Source: an uncultured Pelagibacteraceae bacterium (GTDB lineage Bacteria > Pseudomonadota > Alphaproteobacteria > Pelagibacterales > Pelagibacteraceae). Taken from it: a DNA stretch of 48,523 bases. The translations under genes were made by a program, and so were the position numbers. The notes beneath the pieces are model-generated. The model did not search any database and had not been told where the DNA came from. It was given only the letters and a program-made list of their open reading frames with translations. The stretch covers positions 1-48,523 of the forward strand of contig CACNTU010000004.1 in assembly GCA_902623415.1 (NCBI GenBank), given 5' to 3'. Below are positions 25,010-34,081 of this stretch, piece by piece (position 1 is the first letter of the stretch; each line of letters begins with the position of its first letter).

Positions 25010-26053
25010 TTAATTGATAGTGTCTATATCACTTAACAACATATCTTTAACCAACATCTTAAAATTATATCTTGGTTTAAAATTTAATATTTTTTTAGCT
25101 TTAGAAGAATCGCCTTTTAAATAATTAATATCCAGCGGTCTAAAGTATCTTTTATCAACTTTGATTAATAACCTTTTCTTTTTACCTAAAACCTCATAAG
25201 CTCTTTCATTCAAACCTTTGCCAACCCATTTAATTTTAATTTTTAAAATTTTGCATACTTCCTCAATAAACTGCTTAACAGTGTACGTATGTCCAGTTGC
25301 TATTACATAGTCATCAGGTTTTTTTTGTTGCATTATTTTCCATTGCATCTCTACATAGTCTTTAGCATGACCCCAATCCCTTTTAGCATATATATTACCT
25401 AGCCTTAAAATTTCATTTGATCCCTTCATTTTTTTTGCAAAAAACATGGTTATTTTTCTCGTTACAAAGGTCTCTCCTCTTCTTGGACTTTCGTGATTAA
25501 AAAGCATTCCACTTGTTGCATACAAATTGTAGGACTCTCTATAAATTTTTGTAATATGATGGGCAAAAAGTTTAGCTGCACCGTATGGAGATTTAGGATT
25601 TAGTTCAGAATTTTCATTAAAGATATTTTTACCTTTTTTTTCGCCAAATAATTCAGAGGAAGTAGCTTGATAAAATTTAATTTTTTTTTTTAAATTTAAG
25701 GATTTTATAACTTCTAATATTCTAAGAGAACCAATTCCTGTCACTTCTGAAGTATAAACTGGATTTTCAAAAGATACACCAACATGACTTTGGGCTCCTA
25801 AATTATATATTTCATCTGGCTTAATTTGTGAAATAATTTTAAATAAACTATCGGTGCTAGTTAAATCTCCATAATGTAAAAAAAATTTTGATTTAAGTTT
25901 TGGGTCATCAATTAAATGATCAATTCTGCTAGTGTTAAATGATGATGATTTTCTTTTAATTCCATGAACTAAATAATTTTTTTTTAGTAAAAACTCAGCT
26001 AAATAAGATCCATCTTGACCAGTGACACCTGTTATAAGAGCAATTTTTTTCAT
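25010..26053 (-). CDS. gmd: GDP-mannose 4,6-dehydratase
   Basis: Gmd forms GDP-4-keto-6-deoxy-D-mannose from GDP-mannose. The 347-residue protein has the nucleotide loop GVTGQDGSYLAEFLL (GQDGSY at 12-17), the diagnostic HGIKRKSSSFNTSRIDHL, the catalytic TSSELFGE with Thr131/Ser132-133/Glu134, and Tyr157-x3-Lys161 in YGAAK. LFNHESPRRGETFVTRKI and NIYAKRDWGHAKDYVE are also strongly Gmd-like. Its product feeds Fcl (17038-17994) and possibly the His-type dehydratase at 30585-31862. Gmd relatives also act on GDP-D-glycero-D-manno-heptose in Yersinia and Campylobacter; given the heptose genes at the right end, that substrate is possible. Confidence 0.94.
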   Translation of the reverse strand: MKKIALITGVTGQDGSYLAEFLLKKNYLVHGIKRKSSSFNTSRIDHLIDDPKLKSKFFLHYGDLTSTDSLFKIISQIKPDEIYNLGAQSHVGVSFENPVYTSEVTGIGSLRILEVIKSLNLKKKIKFYQATSSELFGEKKGKNIFNENSELNPKSPYGAAKLFAHHITKIYRESYNLYATSGMLFNHESPRRGETFVTRKITMFFAKKMKGSNEILRLGNIYAKRDWGHAKDYVEMQWKIMQQKKPDDYVIATGHTYTVKQFIEEVCKILKIKIKWVGKGLNERAYEVLGKKKRLLIKVDKRYFRPLDINYLKGDSSKAKKILNFKPRYNFKMLVKDMLLSDIDTIN

Positions 26054-26127
26054 TATTTAAATATAAGTTTTTTTAACATATTTTAGAAATTTGTATAATT
26101 ATAATATTCAAATAAAAATTGAGTTCT

Positions 26128-27276
26128 TTAAGCATCATTTAATAATTTCGATAATGAGTTAAAATGATTAAATAAGGTATAGTCTTTACATTTTTTTATT
26201 GCATTTAATTTTTTAAAAAAAATATTTTCTTTTGAGTCCTGAACAAATAGATTAATCTGGCTAATTAATTCATTAATATCATTATTTTTAAATATATAAC
26301 CTGCTACATTATTTTCTATAAATTCTTTTGGCCCATTAGGACAATCACTTGAAATAATTATCTTTTTTGAAATTGCGGCCTCGATCATTACAAAACCAGG
26401 ATCCTCCCATAATGACGTAGAAATCACACAAATACTTCTAGAAATATACTCATAAACATTTTCGACGTTTCCCAAAAAAAATACAACATTAGATATTCCC
26501 AAACTTCTTGCGTGATTAATTAAAGAATTTTTTAATTCACCTTCGCCTAAAACAACTAATTTGTATGATTTGTTTATTTTATGTATTTCTTTGAATGCAT
26601 CTAGCAATAATTTGTGATTTTTTTGCTTAGTCAATCTTCCTATAGCTAAAAAGTAATTTTCTATATTTACAGTTTTTTTTTGAAATTTAGGTTTTAATTT
26701 TTTTATCTCAATTACGGGATCTCGAAGTAGAAATAATTTACACTCATCAAAAATTTTTTTTTTCTTTAATGTTTCTAACGTTGCTTGAGTTGGTACAAAT
26801 ACTTTGTAAATTTTTCTATTTGAATATTTCCAAATTAATTTTCTGAACAAAGTTAATTTTGGTAATCCAGAAATTCGGAGTATAAATCTAGTTTCAAATT
26901 TAGAAAAAATCAAAATTATCAGTGGTAAAGATGAAATCAAGTGAATTATTAAATATTTTGGTTTATTTTTTTTTAAATAATTAATTAAGGGGAATATGCC
27001 TAAAAAAAAAAGAACAAGATAACTTATACGACTTTTAAAAAAACTATTTTTAGGTAATTTATTAATTAATCCTTTTTTATAATAATCGATATAGTTTAAT
27101 TTAGAATTAATATTATCAGGATTTTGGATTTTATTTTCAGACCACTCTCCAAAGAAATTTAATAAATCTATCGTAACTGGACTCTTATTAAATATTAAAA
27201 TAGATTTTATGGAATTTTTTACTGATTTAACAGTAGCTATTTTATCAAAAAAAGGAGCCCAATAAGAAATGTGCAT
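26128..27276 (-). CDS. Family 4 glycosyltransferase
   Basis: The 382-residue protein has the two-domain GT-B layout. The C-terminal donor domain contains NYFLAIGRLTKQKNHKLLLD, VVLGEGELKNSL, and the E-x7-E element LWEDPGFVMIEAAISKK near residue 292, followed by SSDCPNGPKEFIEN. The N-terminal half contains a hydrophobic stretch (SYLVLFFLGIFPLI) near residue 87 suggesting membrane association. It starts 86 bases from the divergent GT4 gene at 27363 and ends 74 bases before gmd. Sugar specificity is unknown. Confidence 0.85.
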   Translation of the reverse strand: MHISYWAPFFDKIATVKSVKNSIKSILIFNKSPVTIDLLNFFGEWSENKIQNPDNINSKLNYIDYYKKGLINKLPKNSFFKSRISYLVLFFLGIFPLINYLKKNKPKYLIIHLISSLPLIILIFSKFETRFILRISGLPKLTLFRKLIWKYSNRKIYKVFVPTQATLETLKKKKIFDECKLFLLRDPVIEIKKLKPKFQKKTVNIENYFLAIGRLTKQKNHKLLLDAFKEIHKINKSYKLVVLGEGELKNSLINHARSLGISNVVFFLGNVENVYEYISRSICVISTSLWEDPGFVMIEAAISKKIIISSDCPNGPKEFIENNVAGYIFKNNDINELISQINLFVQDSKENIFFKKLNAIKKCKDYTLFNHFNSLSKLLNDA

Positions 27277-27300
27277 CAGTAATAAATTTTTTGTTTATTA

Positions 27301-27327
27301 ACTATAATTATATTAATAACCTGTCAA
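27301..27327 (-). promoter_or_regulatory. Putative promoter in the divergent gap between two GT4 genes
   Basis: On the minus strand a perfect TTGACA (27327-27322) is followed after 15 bases by TATAGT (27306-27301), upstream of the GT4 gene starting at 27276. The spacer is shorter than optimal and the surrounding AT-richness makes chance -10 matches common. The plus-strand gene at 27363 shows no equally clear promoter in this 86-base gap. Confidence 0.3.
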
Positions 27328-27362
27328 AACTAAATATTATTAAAATTAAATATTTTACCTAA

Positions 27363-28463
27363 ATGAAAGATAAATATAAGATTTACGTATTCCATCCATA
27401 TTCAAAAATAGGTGGGGCAGATCTTTCTATTTCGAGATTGGTAAATAATTTAGATAAAAAAAAATTCGATATAGATTTTATATATTTAAATAAGCAAAGT
27501 TTATACAAATATGTTAATAAGAGAAAAATAAACTTTATAAAAATAAAATCAAAACGAACTTTTTTTTCAATTTTTAAAATTCGCAAGTATTTAAAAAAAG
27601 ACTCTTATAAAAAATATAAAAAGCATATATTTATATCTAATCAAAACTTTGCAAACATAATATCTTTTTTAATTTTATTCAAAATGAATTGGATCAAACA
27701 TGTACTAGTTGAAAGAAATCATATTGATGAATTTAAATACGACTACTCTATAAAAAAACAAATAATACTTTTATTAATGAAATATTTTTATAAAAAAGCA
27801 GATGCTGTGATTGGGATTAGTAAAAAATTAAGTAAAGATTTATCCAATCATATAAAAAGAAAATGTATTACTATTTATAATCCTGCTTTTGATACTAATT
27901 TATTTAGACTTTCAAAAGAAAAAATTTCTCTAAAAAAAAAGAAAAATACAATCTTGACAGTTGGTAGATTGGAAAATCAAAAAGATATTATTACAATTTT
28001 AAAAGCTTTCAAATTATTGATCAAAAAAATAAATGCAAGACTAATAATCATTGGGTATGGATCACAATACAATATGTTAAAAAATTATATAAAAAAAAAT
28101 AAACTGCAAAAAAATATAATTATTTTAACTAAAATAAGTAATCCTTTCCCCTACTATAAAATTGCAGATACATTTGTTTTAAGTTCCAAATTTGAAGGTT
28201 TTGGAAATGTGCTTGTAGAAGCTGCTATGTTTAAAATTAGTATTATAAGTTCTAAGTGTAACGCTGGACCAAGAGAAATTTTATTTAATGGTCGTTATGG
28301 ACAATTATTTAATATAGGTGACTTTATCAAATTATCTGAGCAAATGTATATATCTTTGAGGAATAAAAATTTATACAATAAAAATCAATTTTTCAATTCA
28401 TTAAAAAGATTTAACTTAAGAAGTAATGTATCAAAGTATATAAATTTATTTAAACAGATATAA
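27363..28463 (+). CDS. Family 4 glycosyltransferase
   Basis: The 366-residue protein is a GT-B fold enzyme: IGGADLSISRLVNNL near the N-terminus, ILTVGRLENQKDIITILKAF in the donor domain, and the E-x7-E motif KFEGFGNVLVEAAMFK near residue 279, followed by SKCNAGPREIL. It overlaps the next GT4 gene by one base (stop and start share TAATG), so both are translated together and probably add successive sugars. The two adjacent plus-strand GT4 genes and the minus-strand GT4 at 26128 share the same donor-domain phrase G(P)-x-E-I/F, suggesting related donors. Specificity cannot be read. Confidence 0.87.
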   Translation: MKDKYKIYVFHPYSKIGGADLSISRLVNNLDKKKFDIDFIYLNKQSLYKYVNKRKINFIKIKSKRTFFSIFKIRKYLKKDSYKKYKKHIFISNQNFANIISFLILFKMNWIKHVLVERNHIDEFKYDYSIKKQIILLLMKYFYKKADAVIGISKKLSKDLSNHIKRKCITIYNPAFDTNLFRLSKEKISLKKKKNTILTVGRLENQKDIITILKAFKLLIKKINARLIIIGYGSQYNMLKNYIKKNKLQKNIIILTKISNPFPYYKIADTFVLSSKFEGFGNVLVEAAMFKISIISSKCNAGPREILFNGRYGQLFNIGDFIKLSEQMYISLRNKNLYNKNQFFNSLKRFNLRSNVSKYINLFKQI

Positions 28464-29560
28464 TGAAAAAAGAAATAATTTTTCTTTGTCCTTCTATAGA
28501 GGAGGGAGGTGTAGAAAAAAATCTATATTTACTCAGTAACCAATTGTGTAAAAAATTTCAAACGACATTAATAACAGCAAATAGAAATAAAAAAAAAATG
28601 TTTGATAAAAAAATAAAGTTTTTATCAACAACTAAACTTGATATTAATTTTGCACCAAGAATAGTCAAGTCGGTATATTGTTTCTTATTAATATTAAAAA
28701 ATTATTATCAAAGAAAAAAAGAATATTTAATAATTTCTTTCGAGTCGAATATATTTGCAATCATAGTTGCAAAAATTTTAAAAGTGCCAGTTATTATAAG
28801 GTCAAACGCAAGTCCTACAGGTTACATAAAAAATAAATCTAAAAAATTTATTTTTAGTTTTCTATTCAAATTTGCTGATATTATTTTAGTAAATAGTTTA
28901 GAGTTTAAAAATAAAATTGATAAAATATTAAATATAAAATCAAAAGTAATTTATAATTCAACAATAAATAAATCAATACAAAGAAAACTATCTAGAAAAA
29001 AAATACCAAAAATTAAAATTTCATATAAATCATATAAAATTATTATTGTAGGTAGATTGGTTGATCAAAAGGATCATATAACAACGTTAAAAGCTTTAAG
29101 TTTATTAAGAAATAAAATTAACTTTTTTTTACTTGTGATTGGAAAAGGAGAATTAGAAAATAAATTAAAAATATTTTGTAAAAAAAATAAAATAAATAAT
29201 AAAGTAAAATTTCTTGGTTATAAAAAAAATATTTATCCTTATTTAAAGTGGTGTGATGCGCTTATTTTATCTTCAAAATATGAAGGATCACCAAATGTTT
29301 TAATTGAAGCTATCTCTATGAACAGAACCGTCATTTCATCAGATTGTCCAACAGGACCAAAGGAAATTTTAAAAAATGGTAGAGCTGGTTATTTATTTAA
29401 AACATCTAAATATAAAGATTTGGCTAATAAAATTAAAAATAGCTATTTTAATAAACATTCTTCAAAAATTAAAAAAAAAATTGCTCTGAAAAGTGTTGAA
29501 AAATTTTCAATAGAAAAAAATGTAAATGAATTAATAAAGGTTATTAAATCACTAAAATAA
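28463..29560 (+). CDS. Family 4 glycosyltransferase
   Basis: The 365-residue protein starts with CPSIEEGGVEKNLYLLSNQL, a common acceptor-side motif of GT4 enzymes, and has KIIIVGRLVDQKDHITTLKA, VIGKGELENKL and the E-x7-E segment KYEGSPNVLIEAISMN near residue 273, followed by SSDCPTGPKEIL. It shares its first base with the stop codon of the preceding GT4 gene. Its 3' end overlaps the convergent epimerase gene by 9 bases. Probably acts at the cytoplasmic face of the membrane on a lipid-linked glycan. Confidence 0.87.
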   Translation: MKKEIIFLCPSIEEGGVEKNLYLLSNQLCKKFQTTLITANRNKKKMFDKKIKFLSTTKLDINFAPRIVKSVYCFLLILKNYYQRKKEYLIISFESNIFAIIVAKILKVPVIIRSNASPTGYIKNKSKKFIFSFLFKFADIILVNSLEFKNKIDKILNIKSKVIYNSTINKSIQRKLSRKKIPKIKISYKSYKIIIVGRLVDQKDHITTLKALSLLRNKINFFLLVIGKGELENKLKIFCKKNKINNKVKFLGYKKNIYPYLKWCDALILSSKYEGSPNVLIEAISMNRTVISSDCPTGPKEILKNGRAGYLFKTSKYKDLANKIKNSYFNKHSSKIKKKIALKSVEKFSIEKNVNELIKVIKSLK

Positions 29561-30553
29561 TTTCTTTTTCCATGTTTCAGGAACTAAATTATTATTTAAT
29601 TCTATCTCATAATTATACAAAAATTTTTTTGGACCATTTAATTTTATATAATCGATTACTTTTTGAATAGAGTCCTCTAGAGAAACAGTTGTTTTATAAT
29701 TGAGTAGCTTTCTTGCCTTATTAGCAGAACACTTAGCGTATTTGACCTCATTTGGCCTATCTTTGTAATATTTTGCACTTTTATTAAATTGCAATTTATT
29801 TGATAAAATTTCGTATAGTTCATTTATTGTAATAAAATTTTCATCTGGTCCAATATTTACTATTTCTTTATTAATTTTTTTATCAAACATTAATTTATCA
29901 ATACAAAAAATGCAGTCATCTATGTCTGAAAATGATCTTTTTTGCTCCCCGTCTCCATAAATAATTGGATTTCTATTTTGAAGAATCAAATTTGTCATGA
30001 TTGAAACTACATTTCTAAATGGATCGTCATATTTTTGTTTAGGTCCAATTATATTATGTGGTACAGCTATATTGTATTCAGTCCCGTTTGTTTCACATAA
30101 ATTTATTAATAAATTTTCTGCGGCTAATTTAGATATTCCATATGGGTCTACTGGCTTAGGTGTATCATTTTCGTCAAAGGGTGGTTTTAATGATCCATAC
30201 CTAGCCATTGATGAACAATAAACTATCCTTTTTACTTTATTTTTTATAGCAGCAGTAAAAACAGAAGCCGAACCAACAAAATTATTATTTGCAAACATTA
30301 CTGGTGAAAAATTTGACAATCCTTCGTGAGCATAAGCTGCAGCATGACAAACAACATCAACATTTTTCATTATCATTGAAAGTTTGTTGAAGTCTTCGAT
30401 GTTTACTTTATGAAAATTTACTTTTTTATCTACATTTTCTAAAGATCCACCAACCAAGTTATCGCAACCTGAAACTTTAAATTTTTTTTTTAAATAATAA
30501 TCAGCAAGATTAGATCCTAAAAAACCAGCTATTCCAGTTATAAATACATGCAT
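29552..30553 (-). CDS. NAD-dependent sugar epimerase/dehydratase (UDP-glucose 4-epimerase-like SDR)
   Basis: The 333-residue extended SDR protein has ITGIAGFLGSNLADYYL at the N-terminus, VVCHAAAYAHEGLS, the Ser in VYCSSMARYGS near residue 128, and Tyr-x3-Lys in PYGISKLAAE near 151. HNIIGPKQKYDDPFRN and SDIDDCIF are typical of 4-epimerase-like enzymes. It lies directly after (31 bases) the ColD-like dehydratase gene on the same strand, so it may process that enzyme's ketosugar product by epimerisation or reduction, as ColC does in colitose synthesis, or simply make an epimer of another UDP- or GDP-sugar. Confidence 0.8.
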   Translation of the reverse strand: MHVFITGIAGFLGSNLADYYLKKKFKVSGCDNLVGGSLENVDKKVNFHKVNIEDFNKLSMIMKNVDVVCHAAAYAHEGLSNFSPVMFANNNFVGSASVFTAAIKNKVKRIVYCSSMARYGSLKPPFDENDTPKPVDPYGISKLAAENLLINLCETNGTEYNIAVPHNIIGPKQKYDDPFRNVVSIMTNLILQNRNPIIYGDGEQKRSFSDIDDCIFCIDKLMFDKKINKEIVNIGPDENFITINELYEILSNKLQFNKSAKYYKDRPNEVKYAKCSANKARKLLNYKTTVSLEDSIQKVIDYIKLNGPKKFLYNYEIELNNNLVPETWKKKLF

Positions 30554-30584
30554 TGATAAGGTTTTATTGTAAGTTAAATAAATT

Positions 30585-31862
30585 TCAACTTTTTTTATTT
30601 AAATTATCAATTGATAATAAAGAATTGGTAAGCAAATTTAACTTTTGATTAGTTATTGGTTTTGTATGGAGCCCTATAAAAAAGCCCCTATCCTCTATTA
30701 TTTGAGAATTTGGAAAAGATTTTGCCTTTTGTTTAAATTTATAAACTTTAGCAGCTGGTTGGTTTAAAAAATTACCACTTATTATAGGCCTGCTCTCAAT
30801 CCCTAATTCATCTAATTCGGTAAGTAATTTTTTTTTCAAATGTTTATATTTTTCTGAAATTATTATTGGAAAACCAAAAAAACTTGGACTCACTTTTTTG
30901 TTTATCTTTAGAAACTCATATTGATTTTTCCATTTATTTGATTTTTTTAAAGAGTCTATAATTTTCTCTCTATTTTTCTTTCTTATAGATATAAATTGAT
31001 CAAGTCTTGAAAACTGGCTATTACCAATCGAAGCAGTGATATCAGTTGGTCTTAGATTGAAACCAGAATTTATAAAAATGAATCTTTTATCAAGTTTAGG
31101 ATAATGTTTTTCAATATTTTTTTGTAATTTTAAGTTTCTGGACCATCCGTGTGCTCTCATAGATAATAGCAATTGATAATCATCAAATGTTTTGCAGACT
31201 ACCATCCCTCCTTCTCCTGAGGATATTTGATGAGAATAATAGAAAGAATAAGTTCCAAAATCTCCAAAAGTTCCTAATGACTTTCCATTATATAGGGCAC
31301 CTAATGACTCGCATGTGTCCTCAATTATAATTATCTTTTTTTTCTTTGCTACTTTGTGTATTAAATCGATTTCGGTAGAATTTCCTAAAACATGTATCAA
31401 TAATATTACTTTTGTTTTGTTATTAATTTTTTTTATCACCTCAGAAGCATTTACATTTAAAGTTAAGGGATCAACGTCTAAAAATTTAGGTTTTAAACCA
31501 GCTTGTACTAATGGCCATAGTGAAGTTGGCCAACAAAGGGCAGGTATGATAGCTTCATCTCCTATTTTAAATCTATTCTTTCTGACTGGATTACAGGCTG
31601 CAAAAGTTGCTAGCAAATTAGCAGAAGATCCTGAATTAACCATAACTGCATAATTAGATTTAATTTTTGCTGCAAATTTTTTTTCAAACTCAAATGTTTT
31701 ACTAGACATAGTCAACTGACCTGACATGATAACTTTAATAGCCTCAAACAGATCCTTGTTGGAAAAAGCATCATCTAATAAAGGATATTTAAATTTCAGG
31801 TTTTTTTTTCTATATTTTGTAAATAAAGAATTTAAATCATTTAATTTCAGTCGATTATTCAT
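30585..31862 (-). CDS. DegT-fold PLP enzyme with catalytic His (ColD/RfbH-type sugar 3-dehydratase)
   Basis: The 425-residue protein has the sugar aminotransferase fold: VMVNSGSSANLLATFAAC near residue 73, LGNSTEIDLI near 159, EDTCESLGA near 181, MRAHGWSRNL, GFNLRPTDITASIGNSQ and GIESRPIISGNFL. At the PLP lysine position (S/T-K-N of aminotransferases) it reads YYSHQISSGEGG with His211 in place of Lys. That substitution is the hallmark of ColD (GDP-4-keto-6-deoxymannose 3-dehydratase) and RfbH/E1 (CDP-sugar 3-dehydratase), which remove the 3-hydroxyl instead of transaminating. The similarity in several motifs to ColD, and gmd nearby, favour a GDP-sugar substrate. No E1-style reductase is seen. 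It would create a 3,6-dideoxy or related sugar. Confidence 0.85.
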   Translation of the reverse strand: MNNRLKLNDLNSLFTKYRKKNLKFKYPLLDDAFSNKDLFEAIKVIMSGQLTMSSKTFEFEKKFAAKIKSNYAVMVNSGSSANLLATFAACNPVRKNRFKIGDEAIIPALCWPTSLWPLVQAGLKPKFLDVDPLTLNVNASEVIKKINNKTKVILLIHVLGNSTEIDLIHKVAKKKKIIIIEDTCESLGALYNGKSLGTFGDFGTYSFYYSHQISSGEGGMVVCKTFDDYQLLLSMRAHGWSRNLKLQKNIEKHYPKLDKRFIFINSGFNLRPTDITASIGNSQFSRLDQFISIRKKNREKIIDSLKKSNKWKNQYEFLKINKKVSPSFFGFPIIISEKYKHLKKKLLTELDELGIESRPIISGNFLNQPAAKVYKFKQKAKSFPNSQIIEDRGFFIGLHTKPITNQKLNLLTNSLLSIDNLNKKS

Positions 31863-31933
31863 ATATTATTTAATTTAATTTAAATTTAATTTAAAAAGAT
31901 ATATTAAATCTTTAAATTTCCAACTAATTATTT

Positions 31934-32662
31934 ATGAATATTAGTTTCGTAATCCCGGTATACAAAGAAGAGGATAATATTATAGAATTAATTAATAAGA
32001 TTAATGATAATTGTTCTAGCAGCAAATTAAATTATAAAATATTTTTAATTGATGACTCTCCAACTGAAATAACAAAAATAAAAATAAAAAACGTAAATCA
32101 TAAAGTTAAATATATTTATAGGGGAAAAAAACTTGGAAGGGGAACAGCAGTACTTCATGGCATAAATGAAGCTTTGAATACAATCTACAAAGACATAATT
32201 ATTGAAATGGATGGAGATCTATCTCACAATCCAGATGAATTAAATAATAAAGTTAAAATATTTAAGAAAAATAAGTTAGATATGTTAATTGCAAGTAGAT
32301 ACACCAAAAAAAGTAAAATTTTAAATTGGCCACTTTCACGAAGAATATTGTCATATATTTCAAATTCTTTAGCAAAGTTGTTTTTAGGTATACCTGTTAC
32401 GGATTACACAAATGGTTTCAGATTCTATTCTAAAGAAAGTGCAATTCATATTGCAAATAATTGTGGAAAAATTGGTGATGGATTTATAGTTCTTTCAGAA
32501 ATACTCATGGAGCTATATTTCAATGGTTTTAAAATTAGTGAGACAAGTACAATTTTTAAAAATAGAAAAAGAGGTGAGAGTAATGTTGACATTAAACTTA
32601 TTTTCAATTCCTTCTTGGGCTTATTTAAATTATTTTTCATTAAATTTAAAAAATACAAATAG
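31934..32662 (+). CDS. Family 2 glycosyltransferase, DPM1-like
   Basis: The 242-residue protein starts ISFVIPVYKEEDNIIELINK and has the metal motif in IIEMDGDLSHNPDELNNK near residues 91-108, a typical polyprenol-phosphate mannose/glucose synthase pattern. KLGRGTAVLHGINEAL and GFRFYSKESA also match. The C-terminus LFKLFFIKFKKYK is hydrophobic-basic and could bind the membrane. It lies 14 bases before a gene for a polytopic membrane protein, an arrangement consistent with a lipid-phosphate sugar donor made here and used by that neighbour. The pairing is inferred from position. Confidence 0.82.
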   Translation: MNISFVIPVYKEEDNIIELINKINDNCSSSKLNYKIFLIDDSPTEITKIKIKNVNHKVKYIYRGKKLGRGTAVLHGINEALNTIYKDIIIEMDGDLSHNPDELNNKVKIFKKNKLDMLIASRYTKKSKILNWPLSRRILSYISNSLAKLFLGIPVTDYTNGFRFYSKESAIHIANNCGKIGDGFIVLSEILMELYFNGFKISETSTIFKNRKRGESNVDIKLIFNSFLGLFKLFFIKFKKYK

Positions 32663-32676
32663 GAAAATTATTATTA

Positions 32677-33906
32677 ATGAAACATATATTAAATAATAAA
32701 ATTTATTACATATATATTTTTTATTTTTTATTTTATCTATCTTTGATTGCAGGTATATTTTATGGAGAAAATCCCTCAGGAGGAGGGAAAAAAGATTATC
32801 TGTTACTGCATGTTCACTTGATAGAAACTGGTTTTAAAAATGGTGTTATTCACTATTTGTTTCATTTTTTTCCTAACGGTACTCTAAATCACTCTCCTAT
32901 TTATTATATTATAATTTATTTCTTACAAAATTTGTTTAACAATGAAATTAGTAGACTTATCCTTCTCCATTTATTTCTTATAGTTCCATTTTATTTTTAT
33001 AAGTCATTAGTTTTAGAAAATAAAAATAATAAATTTTTATATTTATTAATACCAATTGTTTTTTTTATATCACCAAATTTAAGATCGGTAGTTTTATGGT
33101 CAGGAAGAGAAATTTTATCATTATCATTTTTATGTATATCCATATTTTATTTTTTAAATTTTAAAAAAAGTAGAAAAATAAATTATATATATTATTCTTT
33201 TTTATTACTTGTTCTGGGAAGCTATATTTCACCTGAAATAGGAATTATATCTTTAATTTATTTATATCATGTATTTAAGTTTTTGAATTTAAGGCAATTT
33301 TTTATTTTGATTTTTAACTTAATAATACTTTCAATACCTTTTTTTTATTACATAATATTTTATTACAGTGAAAATGAATTTAATAATCCTATATTTTTTA
33401 ACTTATACAAAAATTTATCAACATTTTTCAGCGCAATTTTCTTAGTAACAATTCCATTTATTATTTTTAAAAATTTCAAAAACTATCTTTTATTTATTAA
33501 GACTAACAAATATTTAATTATTTTAATATTAATCTTAACCTATTATTTTCTTAATTCTCCATATCAATATGATTTTGGTGGAGGTGTTGTCTTAAGATTA
33601 TTAATTGAATTTAATTTAGAAGGGATTATATTTTTTTTTAGTTTTCTTGGGATTTTAAATATTACATATTTAATTAAAGAAAAACTCTATTACAATCTTT
33701 TTATACTTTTTATCTTTGTGTTACAAACTTGTCTAAATCTTCATTTTTTCCAGAAATACATTGATATAAGTTATTTGTTCTATTTTGTTTTTTTATTTGA
33801 CAGCAAACCTTTAAAGGAATGTTTTAATAATAATAATTTTGTAATTCTTTTTATTGTCTTTAATTGTTTATATTATACTGGAAGTGTCTTGTACCGATTT
33901 ATTTAG
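32677..33906 (+). CDS. Polytopic membrane protein, possibly GT-C-type glycosyltransferase
   Basis: The 409-residue protein has about ten hydrophobic helices and few other features. After the first helix comes FYGENPSGGGKKDYLLLHVH with an Asp, followed by HFFPNGTLNHSPIYYIIIYF, an arrangement like the first external loop of GT-C enzymes where an acidic residue is catalytic. I do not recognise the exact family. Position after a DPM1-like gene suggests a membrane glycosyltransferase acting outside the cytoplasmic membrane. A role in glycan polymerisation is an alternative. Confidence in function is low; that it is a real gene is clear from length and packing. Confidence 0.45.
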   Translation: MKHILNNKIYYIYIFYFLFYLSLIAGIFYGENPSGGGKKDYLLLHVHLIETGFKNGVIHYLFHFFPNGTLNHSPIYYIIIYFLQNLFNNEISRLILLHLFLIVPFYFYKSLVLENKNNKFLYLLIPIVFFISPNLRSVVLWSGREILSLSFLCISIFYFLNFKKSRKINYIYYSFLLLVLGSYISPEIGIISLIYLYHVFKFLNLRQFFILIFNLIILSIPFFYYIIFYYSENEFNNPIFFNLYKNLSTFFSAIFLVTIPFIIFKNFKNYLLFIKTNKYLIILILILTYYFLNSPYQYDFGGGVVLRLLIEFNLEGIIFFFSFLGILNITYLIKEKLYYNLFILFIFVLQTCLNLHFFQKYIDISYLFYFVFLFDSKPLKECFNNNNFVILFIVFNCLYYTGSVLYRFI

Positions 33907-33919
33907 ACTATATTGAATT

Positions 33920-34081
33920 CTATAAATCATCTGAGCTTAATATCCAATATTCATCTCCAATTTTTTTTGTCACTATTGATTTTTCATTTGTTTTAGAAAT
34001 AGATAAAAAATTAATTACTAACAAAGAATAAAATGACAATTTAAAAAAACTTCTTCTTTTTGAATTAAAAAAACTACTCAT
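33920..34081 (-). CDS. 53-residue Tat-signal-like microprotein
   Basis: Translation of the minus strand from the ATG at 34081 gives a 53-residue peptide. Its N-terminus NSKRRSFFK matches the twin-arginine motif R-R-x-F-x-K, and a hydrophobic helix follows to about residue 28 (LSFYSLLVINFLSIS). Then comes a short polar tail ending IGDEYWILSSDDL. The ATG overlaps the 3' end of the upstream membrane protein gene by 8 bases, a common sign of coupled translation. It is below the usual length cut-off. I do not know a function; it looks like a Tat signal or anchor with almost no passenger. A GMC oxidoreductase gene starts 1.7 kb away. The alternative is a chance reading frame. Confidence 0.5.
   Translation of the reverse strand: MSSFFNSKRRSFFKLSFYSLLVINFLSISKTNEKSIVTKKIGDEYWILSSDDL

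Noticed and set aside
22326-31862. Rho-independent terminators at gene ends in the variable region
   Set aside because: T-runs are abundant but no GC-rich stem precedes them; not supportable.
31863-31933. AATTTAATTTAA-type short repeats in a divergent gap, possible operator or repeat element
   Set aside because: In such AT-rich DNA short A/T repeats are expected by chance; no symmetry with a plausible binding site could be shown.
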